From contig NZ_CP097384.1 in NCBI RefSeq assembly GCF_024584705.1, forward strand, positions 1,550,001 to 1,614,000: a DNA stretch of 64,000 nucleotides. The letters are read 5' to 3'. The DNA comes from Blastopirellula sp. J2-11. Lineage in GTDB: Bacteria; Planctomycetota; Planctomycetia; Pirellulales; Pirellulaceae. Positions 61,189 to 64,000 of this stretch are shown in pieces (position 1 is the stretch's first letter; each line of letters starts with the position of its first letter). Under the pieces are notes generated by a model that was not told where the DNA came from, searched no databases, and saw nothing but the letters and a program-made list of their open reading frames with translations. The position numbers and the translations under genes were made by a program.

Positions 61189-63117
61189 TTACTTCTTTGA
61201 GCTCATCTCATGCACCATGTCGACCAGCGCAATCGCGTTATCGACCGGAGTTTGTTGCAGGATGCCGTGACCGAGATTGAAGATGTGGCCTGGTCGACCG
61301 GCTGCTTGATCCAGCACCTCTTTGGCGCGGCGGCGAATTTCAATCGGATCGGCCAACAGCGTGACCGGATCAAGGTTCCCTTGCACGGCGAAGTTCTCTC
61401 CGATCGTGTTCCACGCGTCCGCTAGGCCGATGCGCCAATCGACGCCGACAACGGCCGGGCCTGCTTCGGCCAACAACGGCAACAAAGCCGGATTGCCGGT
61501 GGCGAAGTTGATGATCGGCGTACCCGGCGTAATGCCGCCGATGATCTCTTTCATGTGGGGTAACAAGTAGCGGCGATAGTCGGCCGGCGACAGGCAGCCT
61601 GCCCAGGAGTCGAAAATTTGCACGCACTGGGCGCCGGCGGCGATCTGGGCGTTGAGGTAAACAGTGATCGCGCGGACCAAACGTTCCATCAGCGCTCGCC
61701 AAGCGTCGGGATCGCGATACATGAGGGTTTTGGTATGCAGATAGGTGCGACTCGCGCCCCCTTCGATCGCGTAACTGGCCAGCGTGAAAGGAGCGCCGGC
61801 GAAGCCGATCACCGGAATATGTTCTGGCATGTCGGCCCGGGTTTGGCGAACGGTTTCCATCACGTAGTGGAGCGACTCGGCGCTTTCGAGCTCCAACACG
61901 CGATCGACGTCGGCGCTCTCGCGAACCGGGTTATGGATGACTGGGCCTTCGCCTTGTGCGTATTCGAGATCGAGCCCCATCGGCTCTAGTATCGGCAGCA
62001 GATCCGAAAAGATAATCGCCGCGTCGACTCCCAGTTTCGTGACGGCGGTGCACATCACTTCGCTGCACAACTGCGGATTTTTGCAGAGCTCTAGGAAGGT
62101 CGTTTTGGCCCGCACTTCGCGGTACTCGGCCATGTAGCGACCGGCCTGACGCATCATCCAGATCGGCGTCACGTCGGTCGGTTCGCGACGACACGCTTTC
62201 ATGAAAGGGCTGTTGTACCACTTGGCGGTGCGGGGATCGATGTTGGGCGTGCTGGCGGACAAAACGGCTCTCACTTGTTTTTTGCGAACGAGAATGTCGT
62301 GTGATTTTTCGGCCGCGGCGGCGACCAGCGGACCCATCTTCGGATGAACCGGTTCGACATCGACCGGCAGGCCATTTTCACGCAGCCGCTCGCTCATCGT
62401 CGGCCCAACCGAAGCGATCACGACCGTGCGCAGCGCCGCCATTAGTTCTTCTTTGCGGCGCTGTTGCTCGGCCAGCTTGAGCAGATGCGTCAATTGATTG
62501 GCCGAGGTGAACATCGCGACATCGATGTCGCCGCGAATGATCCGCTCAAGATTCTTCGCTAGCGGCTGCGTATCGAGCGGCAAATCCCAGTCGTAAACAT
62601 GCAGCTGAATCACTTCGGCGCCGCGCGCTTCTAGTCCGGCGATCAGGCTGGGGTTGGGGACCCCATACTCTTGCAGCCCAATTTTGAGATTGGCGATTGG
62701 GAACTCGACGTCGAGCGTTTGCAGCAGTTCGCGCCAAGTGTTGGGTTCCGGCACGCGGATGCCAGGCGTCAGCCCTTCCGCTTTCATCGCGGCTAACGGC
62801 TTGGGACCGCGAACAATGGTTGGGATATCGGAGAGGGCGTTGAGGAATTGTTGGCGATCGACGTGACGTTCAACGGCTTTCATCAGATGTTGAAAGCCGA
62901 CCCCAGTCATAAAGATCACCGCGTCAATTTGGCCGGTGATGACATGGTTGGCGAAGTCGATCGCGTCCCGGTTTTCGTCGAGCGGCACTTCGCGCATGGA
63001 AGGACTGACGAAGGCCTGGCCGCCGAACTTCTCGATCAGCGAGGCCATCTCCGCTCCGCGACGACTCTCGAACGAGGCGACGCGAAGTTGTTCAAAGCTG
63101 CTTTTTACCGTTGCCAT
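61189..63117 (-). CDS. hemE: Uroporphyrinogen-III synthase / uroporphyrinogen decarboxylase fusion
   Basis: A 642-residue bifunctional haem-synthesis enzyme. Residues about 1-285 resemble HemD (RVASFESRRGAEMASLIEKF, AVIFMTGVGFQHLMKAVE, VAMFTSANQLTHLLKLAEQQ), which cyclises hydroxymethylbilane. From about 300 the sequence is HemE: PIWMMRQAGRYMAEYREVR and IGFAGAPFTLASYAIEGG are the two family signatures, and FSDLLPILEPMGL lies between them. HemE decarboxylates uroporphyrinogen III to coproporphyrinogen III. The ATG at 63117 with GGGGA upstream is chosen over that at 63126. The fusion would channel the product of one domain to the next. Confidence 0.93.
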   Translation of the reverse strand: MATVKSSFEQLRVASFESRRGAEMASLIEKFGGQAFVSPSMREVPLDENRDAIDFANHVITGQIDAVIFMTGVGFQHLMKAVERHVDRQQFLNALSDIPTIVRGPKPLAAMKAEGLTPGIRVPEPNTWRELLQTLDVEFPIANLKIGLQEYGVPNPSLIAGLEARGAEVIQLHVYDWDLPLDTQPLAKNLERIIRGDIDVAMFTSANQLTHLLKLAEQQRRKEELMAALRTVVIASVGPTMSERLRENGLPVDVEPVHPKMGPLVAAAAEKSHDILVRKKQVRAVLSASTPNIDPRTAKWYNSPFMKACRREPTDVTPIWMMRQAGRYMAEYREVRAKTTFLELCKNPQLCSEVMCTAVTKLGVDAAIIFSDLLPILEPMGLDLEYAQGEGPVIHNPVRESADVDRVLELESAESLHYVMETVRQTRADMPEHIPVIGFAGAPFTLASYAIEGGASRTYLHTKTLMYRDPDAWRALMERLVRAITVYLNAQIAAGAQCVQIFDSWAGCLSPADYRRYLLPHMKEIIGGITPGTPIINFATGNPALLPLLAEAGPAVVGVDWRIGLADAWNTIGENFAVQGNLDPVTLLADPIEIRRRAKEVLDQAAGRPGHIFNLGHGILQQTPVDNAIALVDMVHEMSSKK

Positions 63118-63237
63118 CAATTCCATTCCCCGCGGTCAAGACGCTCTGGCGCGGACGATTGCGTGCGCGTAAGCTCGATTGTACGCGCAACGCCGGATTT
63201 CGTCGTTGGGGGGCCGAGACGAACGTTTGGCGAGAAT

Positions 63238-64000
63238 CTAGCGATTTTCGGGGCGAATCAACAGTTCGGGCTTGTCCAAAAACATATAGTGCCCGTGGTC
63301 GGCGGTGACGATCAGGACCGATTCGTTCCAGTTGCTATTTTGCTCCACCCAATCAGTGATCGCTTTCACCGCGGCGTCGCCGCTGTTGACCGCACCGATG
63401 GAAGCGTCCAAATTGTTGGCGTGGTTCGCCCAATCGACGTCGCCAGACTCGACCAAGAGCCAGAAGCCTTTGTCGTTTTTCGAGAGGACTTCGATCGCTG
63501 CACGGGTCATGTCGACCAGCGACGGATTTTCCGCCAGATCGGCCGCGTCATAGGTGATCCGCTTTTTCGAGACGCCCAAAGCGGGATGAAAGTCCCCTTC
63601 GGCGGAGCAAAACGGAAGGTGGCCAGCAGCGTCGCCACCACCGCCGACGCCAAAGTAACCGAGCAGTCGTTGCCCCGACTTGGCGGCTTCCGCCGCCGCC
63701 GCGGCGAGCACTTGCTTGCCATCAGCGCCGGATGTGCGCGTGGCGACCACGTACTTGCCGCCGTTGTTGACGTTCACCTTCTTCAGATCATCGTCGGCCA
63801 GGTACTTGTTGCCGCTGACGTAGTTATCGCCTTGTCCTCTGTCACTCGGGTCGTTGACTCCATAGCCGGAACCGATCACCACGTCGAGTCCTCGCAGCGG
63901 CGTATCGGGATTGCTTGCCGAGGGGAGTCCGAGCATGTCGCGCGAGATATCTTGATAATCATTGCGCGAGACGTTGTAGGCGTAGGCCGAAGCAGGAGTC
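63238..64000 (-). CDS. Alkaline phosphatase, C-terminal part (cut by window edge)
   Basis: The last 254 codons of a minus-strand gene continuing beyond 64000. The PhoA-type metal-binding block VESGDVDWANHANNLDASI and SVLIVTADHGHYMFLD near the end match the family's E-x-x-x-[IV]-D-x-x-x-H and DH motifs. The upstream RPLRGLDVVIGSGYGVNDPS-like region lies in the domain where the family is most variable. It hydrolyses phosphate monoesters outside the cytoplasm. The catalytic Ser region is outside the window. Confidence 0.85.
   Translation of the reverse strand, partial: TPASAYAYNVSRNDYQDISRDMLGLPSASNPDTPLRGLDVVIGSGYGVNDPSDRGQGDNYVSGNKYLADDDLKKVNVNNGGKYVVATRTSGADGKQVLAAAAAEAAKSGQRLLGYFGVGGGGDAAGHLPFCSAEGDFHPALGVSKKRITYDAADLAENPSLVDMTRAAIEVLSKNDKGFWLLVESGDVDWANHANNLDASIGAVNSGDAAVKAITDWVEQNSNWNESVLIVTADHGHYMFLDKPELLIRPENR

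Noticed and set aside
1-64000. CRISPR array or phage region
   Set aside because: No regularly spaced direct repeats, no cas genes and no phage structural or integrase genes were found.

Overview
The window looks like chromosomal DNA of a planctomycete of the Pirellulales, close to Blastopirellula/Bremerella. This is inferred from the gene content (planctomycete-type Tad proteins, orphan McsA-McsB, many large membrane or secreted proteins with no recognisable family), moderately high GC, and long intergenic inverted repeats of a kind familiar from Rhodopirellula-like genomes. No rRNA, CRISPR array, phage or transposase gene was seen. One tRNA gene is present.

Layout. 1-7760: a TPR protein cut by the window edge, a Rieske ferredoxin, an MscS channel, a ceramidase-like secreted enzyme, the protein-arginine kinase pair McsA-McsB, TrpE and a small stand-alone M41-like metallopeptidase. 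7760-8551: a gene-free composite repeat locus. 8552-16520: a FAD/Fe-S D-2-hydroxyacid dehydrogenase, a lipid kinase-like protein, a large single-pass protein with Pro/Thr-rich repeats, RsmD and a small membrane protein. 16521-18206: the ammonium transporter Amt with a near-perfect sigma-54 promoter.

18608-33967 is a complete Tad/Flp pilus locus. tadG and tadE lie on the minus strand. On the plus strand are a first Flp-like pilin, a second TadE, two unusual membrane proteins, three more Flp-like pilins, the prepilin peptidase, CpaB, the CpaF ATPase, TadB and TadC. A converging minus-strand block holds the secretin, a Gly/Phe-tailed lipoprotein and a TadD-like TPR lipoprotein. Together these should build a type IVb pilus: peptidase matures pilins, CpaF drives the TadB/TadC platform, and the secretin with CpaB and lipoproteins forms the envelope channel.

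34346-45803: a small Tyr/His-rich exported protein with a clear terminator, RuvC-RuvA, two tandem zinc-ribbon membrane paralogs followed by a giant polytopic protein, an exported protein, a XylR-like AraC regulator, tRNA-Ser(CGA), CsrA, a small unknown protein and a GrpB-family protein. 45964-49842: a very large exported TIM-barrel glycosidase-like protein. 49843-50399: a second composite repeat locus sharing modules with the first.

50400-61078 is an envelope/exopolysaccharide region: CdsA and PlsC (phospholipid synthesis), then a GT4 glycosyltransferase, a flippase, a NodB deacetylase and a GNAT/FemAB-like transferase on the minus strand; a Wzz/GumC-like protein, an O-antigen-ligase/polymerase-like protein and a WecG/TagA glycosyltransferase on the plus strand. 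The intergenic region between the two arms holds a plausible second sigma-54 promoter. 61189-64000: a HemD-HemE fusion and the C-terminal part of an alkaline phosphatase.
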